38,228 nucleotides of DNA from an uncultured Lachnospiraceae bacterium (GTDB taxonomy: Bacteria; Bacillota; Clostridia; Lachnospirales; Lachnospiraceae): assembly GCA_905234595.1 (NCBI GenBank), contig CAJOID010000009.1:1-38228 (forward strand), written 5' to 3'. The translations under genes and the position numbers were made by a program. Within the stretch, counting starts at the first letter, position 1. The number at the start of each line of letters is the position of its first letter. The notes beneath the pieces are model-generated. The model made no database searches. It was not told the origin of the DNA and saw only the letters and a program-made list of their open reading frames with translations. Shown piece by piece: positions 1 to 8,920 of this stretch.

Positions 1-857
<857 letters not shown>

Positions 858-905
858 TCCACTCCGCTGATCACGCTAACTCAATCCTATATTAAGGTTT
901 TACCT

Positions 906-934
906 GGGGCTCCCGGATCGGGAGCCCCTTTTTT
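906..934 (+). terminator. Rho-independent terminator of gdhA
   Basis: A perfect 9-bp stem (GGGGCTCCC at 906-914, GGGAGCCCC at 920-928) closes a 5-nt loop and is followed by six T. It isolates gdhA from the toxin-antitoxin remnant. Confidence 0.93.
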
Positions 935-1019
935 GGATTTCTCTGGCTTCCCAGAATTCTTTGAGATTCCTTTTGTGTTGCAATTCATATAGTTTCTTTG
1001 TGTTTCTATGACAGTGTGG

Positions 1020-1048
1020 TTGACATTAAGCAGTTTTTTACATAGTGT
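1020..1048 (+). promoter_or_regulatory. Putative promoter upstream of the toxin-antitoxin remnant
   Basis: TTGACA at 1020-1025 is followed after 17 nt by TAGTGT at 1043-1048, a perfect -35 with a weak -10. It would drive the decayed toxin and the intact antitoxin gene. Inverted repeats begin immediately downstream (arms 1046-1054/1103-1111 and 1061-1068/1121-1128) and could serve as operators. No transcript evidence is available. Confidence 0.4.
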
Positions 1049-1140
1049 ATTAGCAGAAACCATCTGTGGGTACCCCCGGTATCTCTGTAGTATAGTTTGG
1101 ACGCTAATACATTACAGAAACACAGATGTTTTTTTCAATT

Positions 1141-1312
1141 GTAAAAGTACATCAGAGGTCAGGCATAGTACCCACCTTTATGCCAGAAGCCTCATACTTT
1201 TGTCCTATTGCATCACTTTATTAAAAAAACAAGAAAGACTCCGGCAAAGGAGATTCAACGAGCGAAGAAAGAGCTTGAAGATTATATAGCGAGGTACAAT
1301 GAATATGAGTGA
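1141..1312 (+). pseudogene. Remnant of HigB/Gp49-type toxin gene (frameshifted, N-terminus lost)
   Basis: From 1199 to the stop at 1312 the + strand encodes, without a start codon, a segment beginning FVLLHHFIKKTRKTP and continuing with AKEIQRAKKELEDY. This is the typical C-terminus of phage-Gp49-like HigB toxins, which cleave mRNA on ribosomes. Just upstream the match continues one frame over at 1141-1200 (HQRSGIVPTFMPEASYF). Removing one T from the TTTT run at 1198-1201 would join the two into ...SYFVLLHHF.... No toxin-like N-terminus is recognisable further upstream, so about two thirds of the gene is missing or scrambled. The remnant's stop overlaps the antitoxin start by 14 nt, as in intact higBA operons. 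A sequencing error could explain the single T but not the missing N-terminus. Confidence 0.7.
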
Positions 1313-1580
1313 GTGGAAAGAGTTTCGCAAAGAACTGGGTATTTCTCCGGAGGAAGAAAGCGTGATCGAACTTGAAAAGGAATTGATCAAAACGCTGGTA
1401 AGGATCCGTGAAGAAAAGGGATTATCACAAGCAGAACTTGCTATGAAATGCAATGTTAAACAGCCGATGATAGCGCGCATGGAGAAATCAGTTCATTCCC
1501 CGCAAATAGACAGCCTGCTTAAGATTCTGGTTCCGCTGGGATATAAGCTGAAGATCGTTCCCCTGGAGAAAAACGGCTGA
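1299..1580 (+). CDS. HigA-type antitoxin, XRE-family helix-turn-helix
   Basis: This 93-residue DNA-binding protein has a helix-turn-helix at about residues 32-80. The signature is KTLVRIREEKGLSQAELAMK followed by VKQPMIARMEKSVHSP and a third-helix region SLLKILVPLGYKLKI. The length and the gene order toxin-antitoxin are those of HigA partners of Gp49-like HigB. Such antitoxins neutralise the toxin and repress their own promoter. Here the toxin in front is broken, so the protein may be a leftover antitoxin or may act as an anti-addiction factor or a stand-alone repressor. The start at 1299 overlaps the toxin stop; a second ATG lies two codons later. Confidence 0.85.
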   Translation: MNMSEWKEFRKELGISPEEESVIELEKELIKTLVRIREEKGLSQAELAMKCNVKQPMIARMEKSVHSPQIDSLLKILVPLGYKLKIVPLEKNG

Positions 1581-1606
1581 CGCAGTGCGGGTTATGGTTG
1601 TATAAT
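1577..1606 (+). promoter_or_regulatory. Putative promoter of the AEC permease gene
   Basis: CTGACG at 1577-1582 and a perfect TATAAT at 1601-1606 are separated by 18 nt. The element overlaps the stop codon of the antitoxin gene and lies about 70 nt before the permease start. Confidence 0.5.
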
Positions 1607-1674
1607 GGTAAAGCCGTTTGCATATCCGTTTTTTATGCGGCATGTAAATCTCAATAAACAGGATTTTATTAGTA

Positions 1675-2745
1675 ATGCTTCTCCTCCAACAGATGATAAT
1701 CCTTTTCCTGCTGATGATGGTGGGATTCGGACTTAAGAAAACAGGACTTATAACCGCAGCCGGGCAGAAGACTCTGTCCGCTGTGGTCGTTAATGCCGCC
1801 AATCCGGCGATGGTGCTGGCGGCGTCCATCAATAAAGAGAACACGATACAGGGCATGGAACTCGCCAGGACGTTCGGTCTGATCCTGGTCGTGTATGTGA
1901 TCCTGATCATTCTCGCATGGGTGCTCACGAGAGTGCTGCGTGTGCCTCTCGGACAGCGCGGTACATATCAAAACATGACCGTTTTCTCAAATATCGGATT
2001 CATGGGATTCCCGCTCGTGAGTGCGATGTTCGGATCCGAAGCGATGCTGTATGCATCACTCTTTACGATTCCCTACAACATACTGATATACACCTATGCC
2101 TATGTGATGATGGACCATGACCGGGCGGATATCCGCAGAGCCAGGGCTTCATCCGGATCTGCATCTGTTCTAAGCGCAGTAGCTCCCGGCGATGCGACTC
2201 CGGACAACATGGATCAGAACACCGCGACTCAAAGCAACGCCAGCCCAACCACCGGCACGCAGAGCGGCACATCTCCCAATAAGCCCCCCGTCTCCGAAAT
2301 ACTCAGGAAGATCTTCAACATCGGCATGATCGCGAGCCTTCTCACGATCATCATATATCTGACGCAGGTGCCTGTACCGAAATTCATAGAATCCACGGTT
2401 GCTCACTTAAGCAATCTGACCGCACCTCTGTCCATGATCGTGATCGGATCATCGATGGCAGACATGAAGCTGCGTGATATGGGTACGGATGTCAGACTGC
2501 TCATCTTTTCGGGGCTTAAGCTTCTTCTGATCCCGATAGTGGGCGTGCTGCTGATCAAACTCACCGGAGCTTCACCGCTCTTCGTCGGAGTATGCGTTAT
2601 AATGCTTGGTACTCCGGTCGGTTCCATGACAGCCATGCTTGCACAGACGCGTGACTCCAATGCAGAGCTGGCTTCGCGCGGAGTCGCACTCACCACTGTT
2701 ATGTCTGTTATTACCCTTCCTATTGTATCCTTGATAGTGCTATAG
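1675..2745 (+). CDS. AEC (auxin efflux carrier)-family permease
   Basis: This 356-residue integral membrane protein is built like AEC/MdcF-type transporters, with about ten hydrophobic helices in two halves. The first half (residues 1-150) contains the conserved NPAMVLAA and SNIGFMGFPLVSAMFG segments. The second half (210-356) carries the matching GVCVIMLGTPVGSMTAMLA stretch. The halves are joined by a hydrophilic cytoplasmic loop at about 150-205 that is unusually rich in Ser, Thr, Ala, Gln and Asn. The family exports organic acids such as malate or citrate, or related anions; the substrate cannot be told from sequence. It appears to have its own promoter, and the ribosome site before the ATG is weak (AGGA, about 10 nt upstream). 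Confidence 0.87.
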   Translation: MLLLQQMIILFLLMMVGFGLKKTGLITAAGQKTLSAVVVNAANPAMVLAASINKENTIQGMELARTFGLILVVYVILIILAWVLTRVLRVPLGQRGTYQNMTVFSNIGFMGFPLVSAMFGSEAMLYASLFTIPYNILIYTYAYVMMDHDRADIRRARASSGSASVLSAVAPGDATPDNMDQNTATQSNASPTTGTQSGTSPNKPPVSEILRKIFNIGMIASLLTIIIYLTQVPVPKFIESTVAHLSNLTAPLSMIVIGSSMADMKLRDMGTDVRLLIFSGLKLLLIPIVGVLLIKLTGASPLFVGVCVIMLGTPVGSMTAMLAQTRDSNAELASRGVALTTVMSVITLPIVSLIVL

Positions 2746-2777
2746 TAGATTAGCAGGTAAGCATTTGGATTCCAGTT

Positions 2778-3527
2778 ATGAGTGTTGATTCGGCGAGAGA
2801 ACTCACCCCCGATTATCTGAAAGTATATATAGCCTATAACCGTGAAACCGCCAGAATAGACGGATCTGAGCAGCATATATCCGATACGCTCTATACCTAT
2901 GACGGTATATATTCACGTCTGCCCGGATTTCGCAGGGAGCGTGCCGATAAGCTGACAAACCCCGCAGTCAGACGACAGTCGGTGATGGCTTTCGGACTTC
3001 TGATAATGGGGCTTGAGGACATAGGATTTGACACGAGTGATCCATCTATATGGGATGAACTTGCTTTTGCGACCACGGAGCATGGCAAGCCGTATTTCGC
3101 CGGCAGGAGAGATATACATTTCTCGCTGTCACATACACAGGGAGCAGTCATGTGTGCTGTATCCGGCGCTGAGACAGGTTGTGATATAGACAGTATCAGG
3201 AACAGATCCAGTCTCTACAGTGTTGCCAGGAAAGTGTTTACCCCGCGCGAACTCGCCTTTTGCATGAGGACACCTACCCTTGACGAGGAGATGGAGTTCT
3301 ATAACGGCATATGTATAGATCCGGAGGCGTTCTGTCATATCTGGACGCGTAAGGAAGCCTATGCGAAATATACCGGAGAAGGCCTGGCTGAGATAATGAC
3401 CGGATTCGACATTGACGGTATAGATGCAACCGTGCATTCCGAGGGCCTGGGACACTACGTCTGGGCGGTCTGTGCCCCCACTTTGATGGCCGTATATCCA
3501 ACCATTCTTTCCACCTCTTTTTCTTGA
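2778..3527 (+). CDS. 4'-phosphopantetheinyl transferase superfamily protein (Sfp type)
   Basis: This 249-residue protein would transfer the phosphopantetheine arm of coenzyme A to a serine of a carrier protein. The signature lies in the second half: GCDID (first Mg2+-binding acidic pair), a spacer with FTPRELAF, then the WTRKEAYAKYTGEGL motif with the catalytic Lys-Glu. HFSLSHTQGAVMCAV is the usual sequence just before the GCDID. The length fits the Sfp/Gsp/AcpT class rather than the short AcpS class. No polyketide, peptide-synthetase or acyl-carrier gene lies nearby, so the partner is unknown. It follows the AEC permease by 32 nt. The ribosome site is poor (AGGT), so the start is less certain than the identity. 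Confidence 0.85.
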   Translation: MSVDSARELTPDYLKVYIAYNRETARIDGSEQHISDTLYTYDGIYSRLPGFRRERADKLTNPAVRRQSVMAFGLLIMGLEDIGFDTSDPSIWDELAFATTEHGKPYFAGRRDIHFSLSHTQGAVMCAVSGAETGCDIDSIRNRSSLYSVARKVFTPRELAFCMRTPTLDEEMEFYNGICIDPEAFCHIWTRKEAYAKYTGEGLAEIMTGFDIDGIDATVHSEGLGHYVWAVCAPTLMAVYPTILSTSFS

Positions 3528-3552
3528 TAAATCACCCGATTTAAGCTATTAT
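3524..3552 (+). promoter_or_regulatory. Putative hisS promoter
   Basis: TTGATA at 3524-3529 and TATTAT at 3547-3552 are 17 nt apart. The -35 overlaps the stop codon of the preceding gene. The transcript would have a leader of about 70 nt, and I see no T-box features in it. Confidence 0.6.
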
Positions 3553-3632
3553 ATTTTTTTAGTGTATACATTAATTTGGGATGTTTATGCTCTTTTGCAA
3601 AAATACGTGTAAGACAGGAGCGACAGTGAAAT

Positions 3633-4898
3633 ATGGCTGCTAAGCTTAACAAGAAACCCGTGACCGGGATGAAGGATATACTGCCGGAGGAGATGCAGAT
3701 CCGTGAGTATGTGATGGGGATCATCAGATCCACATACGCAGAGTTCGGATTCACACAGATAGAGACACCGTGTGTGGAGAGTCTGGATAACCTAAACTGC
3801 AAGGCCGGCGGCGAGAATGAGAAACTGATCTTCAAGATCATGAAGCGCGGAGAGAAACTCAGACTCGATGAAGCCAAAGAAGAGAACGACCTCGCCGACG
3901 GAGGCCTCAGATATGACCTGACCGTTCCGCTCGTGAGATTTTATTCCAATCATGCTGCCGAACTACCGAATCCCTTCAAGGCCCTTCAGATGGGTAATGT
4001 ATGGCGTGCCGACAGACCTCAGCGCGGGCGTTACAGACAGTTCATGCAATGTGATATAGATATACTCGGAGATGCATCCAATCTCGCCGAGATAGAACTG
4101 ATCCTGGCCACGACCACGACTCTCGGGCGCATCGGATTCAAAGGATTCGAGATCCGCATCAATGACAGGCGCATACTTAAGGGAATGGCAGCTGCATGCG
4201 GCTTTGATGAAGCATCATTCGATGAGGTTTTCATCATCCTCGATAAGATGGACAAGATCGGACGCGACGGTGTACGCAGCGAACTGCTTGATGCAGGCTA
4301 TGCGCAGGACAGCGTCGATAAATACATCGGCCTCTTCGAAGCCATGGAGCAGGCCGGAGATCCCGTTGAATATGCCATAGAAAGTCTGGGCAGTCTGCTG
4401 GATAAGGATGTCGCCGACGGATTCAGAGAGATCATTTCTTCGGTCCGCGCAGTAGGGGGAGATCATTATAAACTTGTATTTGATCCGACACTGGTACGCG
4501 GCATGAGTTACTACACGGGTACCATATTTGAGATAGCCATGCCCGAGTTCGGCGGCAGCTGCGGAGGCGGCGGCCGATATGACCGGATGGTGGGCATGTT
4601 TACCGGACAGGAAGTGCCGGCATGCGGTTTCTCGATCGGATTCGAGAGGATCGTTCTGCTCCTGATGGAGAGCGGGTTCAAGGTTCCCGGCTCGGATGCA
4701 AAGTGTGCATACCTTATAGAAAAGGGACTGCCTTCGGATAAACTCAATGAGGCACTTAAGAGTGCCGAGGCGGAGCGGGCAAACGGGCGGCAGATCCTCG
4801 TGGTGCGCATGAACAAGAACCGCAAGTTCCAGAAAGAACAGCTGACGGCACAGGGTTATACGGAGTTTAAAGAATACTTCTGCGAGGCACTGAAGTGA
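3633..4898 (+). CDS. hisS: Histidyl-tRNA synthetase
   Basis: This class II synthetase charges tRNA-His in the cytoplasm. In the 421 residues the sequence shows the N-terminal GMKDILPEEM motif, motif 2 (ALQMGNVWRADRPQRGRYRQ then FMQCDIDILG), the histidine-specific loop LVRGMSYYTGTIFEI, and the glycine-rich GGGGRYD with motif 3 ACGFSIGFERI. The loop reads RGMSYY where many HisRS have RGLDYY. The C-terminal anticodon-binding region from about residue 350 is short (about 70 residues) and diverged. HisZ, the catalytically dead paralogue, is less likely because the substrate motifs are kept. The stop overlaps the GTG start of the next gene (GTGA), so translation is probably coupled. AGGAG lies 12 nt before the ATG. 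Confidence 0.9.
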   Translation: MAAKLNKKPVTGMKDILPEEMQIREYVMGIIRSTYAEFGFTQIETPCVESLDNLNCKAGGENEKLIFKIMKRGEKLRLDEAKEENDLADGGLRYDLTVPLVRFYSNHAAELPNPFKALQMGNVWRADRPQRGRYRQFMQCDIDILGDASNLAEIELILATTTTLGRIGFKGFEIRINDRRILKGMAAACGFDEASFDEVFIILDKMDKIGRDGVRSELLDAGYAQDSVDKYIGLFEAMEQAGDPVEYAIESLGSLLDKDVADGFREIISSVRAVGGDHYKLVFDPTLVRGMSYYTGTIFEIAMPEFGGSCGGGGRYDRMVGMFTGQEVPACGFSIGFERIVLLLMESGFKVPGSDAKCAYLIEKGLPSDKLNEALKSAEAERANGRQILVVRMNKNRKFQKEQLTAQGYTEFKEYFCEALK

Positions 4899-5833
4899 GT
4901 GCATCCCGTGTTCGTAATATGATATATCTGCTGATCTGCTCCATCGTATGGGGGATATCCTTCGTACCGCAGGCAGCCAGTATGGAGTTCATCGGACCGT
5001 TCACATTCAATGCGGTCAGATGCGCACTCGGATCACTGGTATTGATACCCGTCATTTTTGCGGCATGGTTCATAGCACGCAGACAGGGGAATGCGGATAT
5101 GGCTCCGTACCTGCATGTATTCGACCGCAGTACGGTGACGGGCGGAGTGCTCAGCGGGATCCTGCTCTTCATTGCGACCAATTTACAGACGATAGCGCTC
5201 AAGACCGCTTCAGCCGGCAAGGGCGGTTTCATCACGGCGATGTATATCATCCTGGTACCGATCCTCGGCATATTTCTTCACAGAAGTGTCAGACTGAACG
5301 TATGGATCAGTGTTGTCATTGCTGCAGCCGGGTTGTACCTGCTGTGCGTCAGGGAGAGGCTGGCACTTAAACCCGAAGATCTGCTGCTGCTCGCATGTGC
5401 GTTCTTTTTTGCGGTGCAGATACTTACCGTGGATAAATATGTACCGACCGCCAATGGTATAGCGATGGCAGCGATAGAGTTCGGAGTGTGCTCCGTCATG
5501 TCTGCCATAGTGATGGTATTTGCGGAGACTCCCTCATGGGAGACCATCGGACAGTGTAAGGGTGCGATCATCTATGCCGGAGCCTGCAGCTGCGGTATCG
5601 CATATACATTGCAGATCCTCGGACAGCGTGATGTCGATCCTACTCTGGCGAGCCTGATCATGAGTCTTGAGAGCGTGACCAGTGTCATAGCGGGTGCGAT
5701 CATTCTGCATCAGTTCATGACCGGCCGGGAGGTACTCGGATGTACGCTCATGTTCGCAGCGATCATCCTCGCGCAGCTGACCGACGTTATATATAGAGAA
5801 AAAGGAGTAAAAGATGAACAGATCGCATCTTGA
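4895..5833 (+). CDS. DMT-family (EamA) transporter
   Basis: This 312-residue protein has about ten hydrophobic segments arranged as two EamA repeats, the hallmark of drug/metabolite exporters. Recognisable family segments are IVWGISFVPQAASMEFIGPF in the first helix pair and DVDPTLASLIMSLESVTSVI near the end of the second repeat. Members move amino acids, nucleobases or other small metabolites across the membrane; the substrate here is unknown. The GTG start at 4895 overlaps the hisS stop and has GAGG 8 nt upstream. An ATG at 4919 is possible but less attractive. The 3' end overlaps the SseB-like gene by 20 nt. Confidence 0.88.
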   Translation: MSASRVRNMIYLLICSIVWGISFVPQAASMEFIGPFTFNAVRCALGSLVLIPVIFAAWFIARRQGNADMAPYLHVFDRSTVTGGVLSGILLFIATNLQTIALKTASAGKGGFITAMYIILVPILGIFLHRSVRLNVWISVVIAAAGLYLLCVRERLALKPEDLLLLACAFFFAVQILTVDKYVPTANGIAMAAIEFGVCSVMSAIVMVFAETPSWETIGQCKGAIIYAGACSCGIAYTLQILGQRDVDPTLASLIMSLESVTSVIAGAIILHQFMTGREVLGCTLMFAAIILAQLTDVIYREKGVKDEQIAS

Positions 5834-6743
5834 TGCTTTGGCCGATAAATTCTCCGATACACAGGATAATAATGATTTCGTGGCATTTATGACCGAACTT
5901 GAGAACAGTATGGTCCTGGTGCCCGCCGAAGCTCCCGCCGAGATAACGGACGAGATCAGAGAGGCGGCCAAGGCCGGCAAACCTCTGCCGATAGATAAGG
6001 AACACCAGCCCAAGGTGTGTCTGCTTGCAAAGAATGACGGCACCAAGGTGTTCCCAGTTTTCACATCTACGGAACAGATCCCTCAGGACAAGAGACCGTC
6101 GGCGATCATGAACCTGCCGTTTAAGAATGTGATCATCATGCTCAAGAACAATCCGGGCGAAGTCACTCAGATAGCGGTCAATCCTTTTACCAAAGGATTC
6201 GTACTGAACGAGAATCTGATCGATCTGGTAGATAAGAGATACAAGGCCGGAGCCAACAATCCGCAGGCTCAGGGTACGAACGTACAGCTGACCGAGCAGC
6301 AGCTCCATGCGATAGCACATGTGAAGATGAGCCGCGAGTATCTGCCCAAAGCACTGTATGAGGACCCGAAGAAGGTCCTGTCCGACATCAGACTGGGTAA
6401 GGAGAAGTATGTGCTGGATGCATACAGACGCGTGTATCCGCCCAATGTACGTCCTCCGTACTCGGAAGACGATATGGCTGTGATGTGCCTGCAGATAGAG
6501 GATGATCTGCTCATAACCCGTATAGATCTGCCGGAGAAATACACTCAGGAGGGCAGTCCTCTGCGTATATACATCACCGAGCACGACGGAAAGTACGGAT
6601 ATTATCTGATAGAGAAGGGGCCCAAGGGACTGCCCGGACAGATAGCCCAGGTGGATGAAAACGGTGTCCATAATAAGATCGAGGAGGCTCCCGATAACGG
6701 GGCTGAGATCGAGGCCATCATGGGCCTGATCAGGCCCTCATAG
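5814..6743 (+). CDS. SseB-family protein
   Basis: This 309-residue soluble protein resembles SseB-type proteins (rhodanese-enhancing/ SseB_N family). The N-terminal half carries the typical pattern: a stretch starting NDFVAFMTELENSMVLVPAE, then VCLLAKNDGTKVFPVFTS and VNPFTKGFVLNENLI. The C-terminal half (about residues 160-300) would be the accessory SseB C domain. The biochemical role of the family is poorly defined. A strong ribosome site (AAAGGAG) lies inside the end of the DMT gene, and the 20-nt overlap implies cotranscription with hisS and the transporter. Confidence 0.8.
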   Translation: MNRSHLDALADKFSDTQDNNDFVAFMTELENSMVLVPAEAPAEITDEIREAAKAGKPLPIDKEHQPKVCLLAKNDGTKVFPVFTSTEQIPQDKRPSAIMNLPFKNVIIMLKNNPGEVTQIAVNPFTKGFVLNENLIDLVDKRYKAGANNPQAQGTNVQLTEQQLHAIAHVKMSREYLPKALYEDPKKVLSDIRLGKEKYVLDAYRRVYPPNVRPPYSEDDMAVMCLQIEDDLLITRIDLPEKYTQEGSPLRIYITEHDGKYGYYLIEKGPKGLPGQIAQVDENGVHNKIEEAPDNGAEIEAIMGLIRPS

Positions 6744-6750
6744 GTGAGAT

Positions 6751-7356
6751 ATGAAGATTTCAATGAAAAAGATCATTAATACGATGGCAGTTGCCGCTAT
6801 GGCCGTATGTGTACTGGCATCCTGCGGTTCGAAGGCCGATGAAAATGTATCGGGGCGTGAGATACATAAGGACGGTTCCGTCACGGGAAGGATCGTCCGG
6901 GAGTTCGATGAGACACTCTACAGCGTGGACGGACTTAAAAACATGATGGATGAGGAGATACGCTCCTACAACTTCGATCATGCGGGTGAGCATATCACGG
7001 CAGGAGATGTATCGTGTACCGAGGGTATCCTGACCTGTATCATGAATTACGCGTCAGCGGAGGATTATGCGGAATTCAATACCAGGCGGTTCGTGGTCGA
7101 GAGCTTCGAAGAGGCTATGGCATCCGATCTCGTCAAGGTATCGGTCAAGTCAGTAAAGGATATGACGCAGACCGATCTGGATACTCTGGACAAAACGGAC
7201 GATCTGTATGTACTGATTACCGATGAGACCGGACAGGTGTCATTCCCAGGCAAGGTGCTGTACGTATCTGACGGAGTTGAGTCCGTTTCCAATAAGCAGA
7301 TCAATGTCACCGACAACATGGACGGACTGGCATATATCGTATATGAGAATAAATAA
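6751..7356 (+). CDS. Putative lipoprotein of unknown function
   Basis: This 201-residue protein has a lysine-rich signal peptide and a lipobox LASC, so it is probably lipid-anchored outside the cell membrane. The mature part is acidic and contains no motif I recognise. It starts 7 nt after the SseB-like gene, so it is probably in the same operon. The function is unknown. Confidence 0.75.
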   Translation: MKISMKKIINTMAVAAMAVCVLASCGSKADENVSGREIHKDGSVTGRIVREFDETLYSVDGLKNMMDEEIRSYNFDHAGEHITAGDVSCTEGILTCIMNYASAEDYAEFNTRRFVVESFEEAMASDLVKVSVKSVKDMTQTDLDTLDKTDDLYVLITDETGQVSFPGKVLYVSDGVESVSNKQINVTDNMDGLAYIVYENK

Positions 7357-7399
7357 GCTCTGAAATAACGGAGCAGAATAATCAACACGGAGGATCATT

Positions 7400-8800
7400 A
7401 TGGAAAAGACAATGGACAAGATAGTCACACTGGCGAAGGCGAGAGGTTTCGTTTATCCCGGTTCGGAGATCTACGGAGGTCTGGCGAACACATGGGATTA
7501 CGGTAATCTCGGCGTGGAGCTTAAGAATAATGTTAAGAAGGCATGGTGGCAGAAGTTCGTACAGGAATCACCGTATAACGTAGGTGTGGACTGCGCGATA
7601 CTGATGAACCCCCAGACATGGGTGGCATCCGGTCATCTCGGCGGCTTCTCCGATCCTCTGATGGACTGTAAGCAGTGTCACGAGAGATTCAGAGCTGACA
7701 AGATCATCGAAGATTTTGCAGCCGAAAAGGGGATCACTCTGGAGACTTCCGTGGACGGATGGTCACATGAGGAGATGGAGAAGTTCATCAAGGATAACAA
7801 CGTTCCCTGCCCTTCATGCGGTATGCATGATTTCACTCCGATCAGAGAGTTCAACCTGATGTTCAAGACATTCCAGGGTGTAACGGAGGATGCCAAGGAT
7901 GTGGTATATCTGCGTCCCGAGACCGCTCAGGGTATATTCGTTAACTTCAAGAACGTACAGAGAACCTCACGCAAGAAGGTTCCTTTCGGTATATGTCAGG
8001 TAGGTAAGAGTTTCCGTAATGAGATCACTCCCGGTAACTTCACCTTCCGTACCAGAGAGTTCGAGCAGATGGAGCTGGAGTTCTTCTGCAAGCCCGGCAC
8101 ACAGACTGAGTGGTTTGAGTACTGGCGCAAGTTCTGCTATGAGTGGCTGCTCTCACTCGGTATCAAGGCTGAGAACTTAAGACTCCGCGATCATGATCCC
8201 GAGGAGCTTTCTTTCTACAGTGATCATACGACAGATATCGAGTATGCGTTCCCCTTCACCGACTGGGGAGAACTCTGGGGTATCGCTTCCAGGACCGATT
8301 ATGACCTGACCAGACATCAGGAGACATCCAAGCAGTCCATGGACTACTTCGATGATGAGACCAATGAGAAGTACATCCCTTATGTAGTGGAGCCTTCACT
8401 GGGTGCGGACCGTGTGACACTTGCATTCCTGTGTGAGGCGTATGACGAGGAGAATATCGGTACTGAGGATAAGCCTGATATGCGTACGGTGCTGCATTTC
8501 CATCCGGCCATCGCTCCCGTTAAGATAGGTATACTTCCTCTTTCCAAGAAGCTTAACGAGGGTGCCGAGAAGATCTATGCTCAGCTTTCAAAGAAATACA
8601 ATTGTGAGTTTGACGACAGAGGAAACATCGGCAAGAGATACCGCAGACAGGACGAGATCGGCACTCCGTTCTGCGTAACCTACGACTTCGATTCCGAGGA
8701 GGATCACAAGGTTACGGTCAGATTCCGTGATTCCATGGAGCAGGAGAGAGTTGCTATCGAGGAACTGGATACATTTTTCGCGGATAAGTTCGAATTCTAA
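7400..8800 (+). CDS. glyS: Glycyl-tRNA synthetase, dimeric (alpha2) type
   Basis: This 466-residue single-chain class II synthetase charges tRNA-Gly. It shows the N-terminal signature [20 protein letters not shown], the [14 protein letters not shown] segment, motif 2 ([20 protein letters not shown]) and motif 3 ([14 protein letters not shown]). The anticodon-binding domain is at about 370-466 ([11 protein letters not shown]). A CxxC...CxxC pair (CKQC and CPSC, residues about 93-137) forms a putative zinc-binding insert typical of this type. A good ribosome site (GGAGG) precedes the ATG. The following 120 nt hold a structured RNA before alaS. Confidence 0.96.
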   Translation: MEKTMDKIVTLAKARGFVYPGSEIYGGLANTWDYGNLGVELKNNVKKAWWQKFVQESPYNVGVDCAILMNPQTWVASGHLGGFSDPLMDCKQCHERFRADKIIEDFAAEKGITLETSVDGWSHEEMEKFIKDNNVPCPSCGMHDFTPIREFNLMFKTFQGVTEDAKDVVYLRPETAQGIFVNFKNVQRTSRKKVPFGICQVGKSFRNEITPGNFTFRTREFEQMELEFFCKPGTQTEWFEYWRKFCYEWLLSLGIKAENLRLRDHDPEELSFYSDHTTDIEYAFPFTDWGELWGIASRTDYDLTRHQETSKQSMDYFDDETNEKYIPYVVEPSLGADRVTLAFLCEAYDEENIGTEDKPDMRTVLHFHPAIAPVKIGILPLSKKLNEGAEKIYAQLSKKYNCEFDDRGNIGKRYRRQDEIGTPFCVTYDFDSEEDHKVTVRFRDSMEQERVAIEELDTFFADKFEF

Positions 8801-8806
8801 AGATTA

Positions 8807-8892
8807 TTCCGGCGGGAGAGCAGCACATTGGTTTCGCAGCGAGGACTAACGGGCCGCAGCAAGAAACTATTGTGCTGGTAGGCCCGCCGGAG
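8807..8892 (+). ncRNA. Unassigned structured RNA / alaS leader
   Basis: Three nested helices are visible. P1 is CCGGCGGG (8809-8816) with CCCGCCGG (8883-8890), P2 is CAGCACA (8821-8827) with TGTGCTG (8871-8877), and P3 is GTTTC (8831-8835) with GAAAC (8863-8867). They are separated by asymmetric internal loops. The 27-nt apical region carries two copies of CGCAGC (8835-8840, 8855-8860). It also has GGGCC (8851-8855), which could pair with GGCCC (8881-8885) in competition with P1. There is no T tract, so this is not a simple terminator. It lacks T-box features and does not match a riboswitch class I know. It ends about 30 nt before the alaS start, so it could be a cis-regulator or a processed RNA. 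Confidence 0.6.
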
Positions 8893-8920
8893 ATTTACGA
8901 TAGATTCAGAAGGGAATAAT

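Noticed and set aside
1008-1289. 93-codon + strand frame between gdhA and the antitoxin
   Set aside because: The amino-acid sequence is unlike a protein, there is no ribosome site, and it covers the toxin remnant in the wrong frame.
3553-3632. T-box leader before hisS
   Set aside because: The leader is only about 70 nt and shows no specifier stem, T-box sequence or terminator. glyS, alaS and metY leaders also lack T-box features.
4215-4904. 229-codon minus-strand frame opposite hisS
   Set aside because: Shadow frame of hisS without initiation signals.
5787-6671. 294-codon minus-strand frame
   Set aside because: Exactly antisense to the SseB-like gene, no ribosome site, and a composition typical of a shadow frame.
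8807-8892. Simple terminator after glyS
   Set aside because: No T tract follows the outer helix, the stem is interrupted by large internal loops, and alaS follows closely.
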